Shown here: piece by piece, positions 39,264 to 39,715 of the stretch
How positions within the stretch are numbered: position 1 is the first letter of the stretch
Layout of the letters: each line of letters begins with the position of its first letter
From: Bacillus sp. MUM 116
Lineage (GTDB): Bacteria; Bacillota; Bacilli; Bacillales; Cytobacillaceae
Assembly (NCBI RefSeq): GCF_001866655.1
Contig: NZ_MLYR01000088.1
Location: 1 to 39,715, forward strand
Reading direction: 5' to 3'
Length of the DNA: 39,715 nt
The notes under the pieces: generated by a model
Told to the model about the DNA's origin: nothing
The model's input: the letters and a program-made list of their open reading frames with translations, nothing else
Databases searched by the model: none
Program-made: the position numbers and the translations under genes

Positions 39264-39715
39264 ATGGAAACTAAGACATCTGAAAAAAGAGTAATTACAA
39301 ACTATAAAGGCACTGAACTACATGCAAAGGGCTGGATTCAAGAAGCAGCACTCCGCATGCTTTATAATAATCTTGACCAAGAGGTAGCTGAAAGACCAGA
39401 AGATTTAGTTGTATATGGCGGGATTGGGAAAGCAGCTCGTAACTGGGAATCTTTTGATGCAATTGTGAAAACGCTTTTAGAACTTGAAGATGACGAAACA
39501 ATGTTAGTTCAATCAGGTAAGCCGGTAGTTGTTTGGAAATCTCACAAAGATGCACCGCGCGTATTACTTGCTAACTCAAACCTTGTACCTGCATGGGCAA
39601 ACTGGGAGCACTTCCACGAGCTTGATAAAAAAGGCTTGATGATGTACGGTCAAATGACTGCAGGAAGCTGGATTTACATTGGAAGCCAAGGAATTGTTCA
39701 AGGAACTTACGAAAC
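39264..39715 (+). CDS. hutU: Urocanate hydratase, 5' part (cut by window end)
   Basis: The first 150 residues of urocanase, which converts urocanate to imidazolone propionate in histidine degradation using tightly bound NAD. The N-terminal domain is unmistakable: GTELHAKGWIQEAALRMLYN, then RPEDLVVYGGIGKAARNWE (46-64), VQSGKPVVVWKSHKDAPRVL, ANWEHFHELDKKGLMMYGQ and TAGSWIYIGSQGIVQGTYE. A full protein would have about 550 residues. ATG 39264 has AAGGGGTG upstream. It has its own promoter region and is the first gene of a possible hut operon, without hutP or hutH ahead of it as in B. subtilis. Confidence 0.95.
   Translation, partial: METKTSEKRVITNYKGTELHAKGWIQEAALRMLYNNLDQEVAERPEDLVVYGGIGKAARNWESFDAIVKTLLELEDDETMLVQSGKPVVVWKSHKDAPRVLLANSNLVPAWANWEHFHELDKKGLMMYGQMTAGSWIYIGSQGIVQGTYE

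Noticed and set aside
39465..39478. TGAAAACGCTTTTA inside hutU as a cre site
   Set aside because: One mismatch at a key position and placement about 200 bases into the coding region; too weak to list.

Overview
The window looks like chromosomal DNA of a low-GC, spore-former-type Bacillaceae (Bacillus/Neobacillus-like). Ribosome binding sites are strong (AAAGGAGG-type), GTG and TTG starts are common, terminators are typical Firmicutes hairpins, and several sites fit the Bacillus CcpA (cre) consensus. Gene content points the same way: CitA/DcuS-type two-component systems, a Tct transporter and a Hut gene. No phage, transposase, rRNA, tRNA or CRISPR was seen.

Layout. (1) 1-7.1 kb is a loose set of single genes: a lipoprotein polysaccharide deacetylase with an N-terminal YjgB-like domain, three unrecognised proteins, an HSL-type alpha/beta hydrolase and a PhoD-like metallophosphatase. 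(2) 7.3-12.8 kb is a tripartite tricarboxylate transporter (tctC-tctB-tctA) followed by its probable sensor kinase and response regulator. (3) 13.0-17.2 kb holds four unlinked metabolic genes: an NPP-type phosphodiesterase, a PfkB sugar kinase, an OsmC-like protein and an ATP-grasp ligase. (4) 17.4-33.4 kb is a 17-gene, one-directional hydroxyproline-catabolism island. (5) 33.6-37.5 kb is a DctA-type dicarboxylate symporter divergent from an RR-HK pair. (6) 37.5-39.7 kb is a YesN/AraC-type regulator with a degenerate receiver, followed by the 5' part of hutU (urocanate hydratase), cut by the window end.

How the island should work (inferred from families and pathway knowledge). A FadR-type GntR regulator heads the cluster, and a Liv-type ABC transporter probably imports hydroxyproline or small peptides. 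Trans-4-hydroxy-L-proline would be epimerised by a proline-racemase-family enzyme and oxidised by a multi-subunit FAD/Fe-S D-hydroxyproline dehydrogenase (four genes). A DHDPS-family enzyme would then deaminate it to alpha-ketoglutarate semialdehyde, which an aldehyde dehydrogenase oxidises to alpha-ketoglutarate. Cis-3-hydroxyproline (through AcnX, two subunits) and trans-3-hydroxyproline (through the second racemase-family protein) would both give delta1-pyrroline-2-carboxylate, which the ornithine-cyclodeaminase-family enzyme reduces to L-proline. The cluster therefore looks built to consume all common hydroxyproline isomers, for example from collagen. The neighbouring carboxylate transporters and hutU fit an organism feeding on protein and organic acids.

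Non-coding structure is rich. At least eight copies of a roughly 55-bp intergenic repeat are present, nearly all at gene 3' ends and several with a duplicated edge motif. There is one copy of a second, nested-hairpin repeat and a four-unit 21-bp-period array inside the hydroxyproline operon. A hairpin also encloses a three-codon ORF, four sites are cre-like, and a triple motif lies upstream of hutU.
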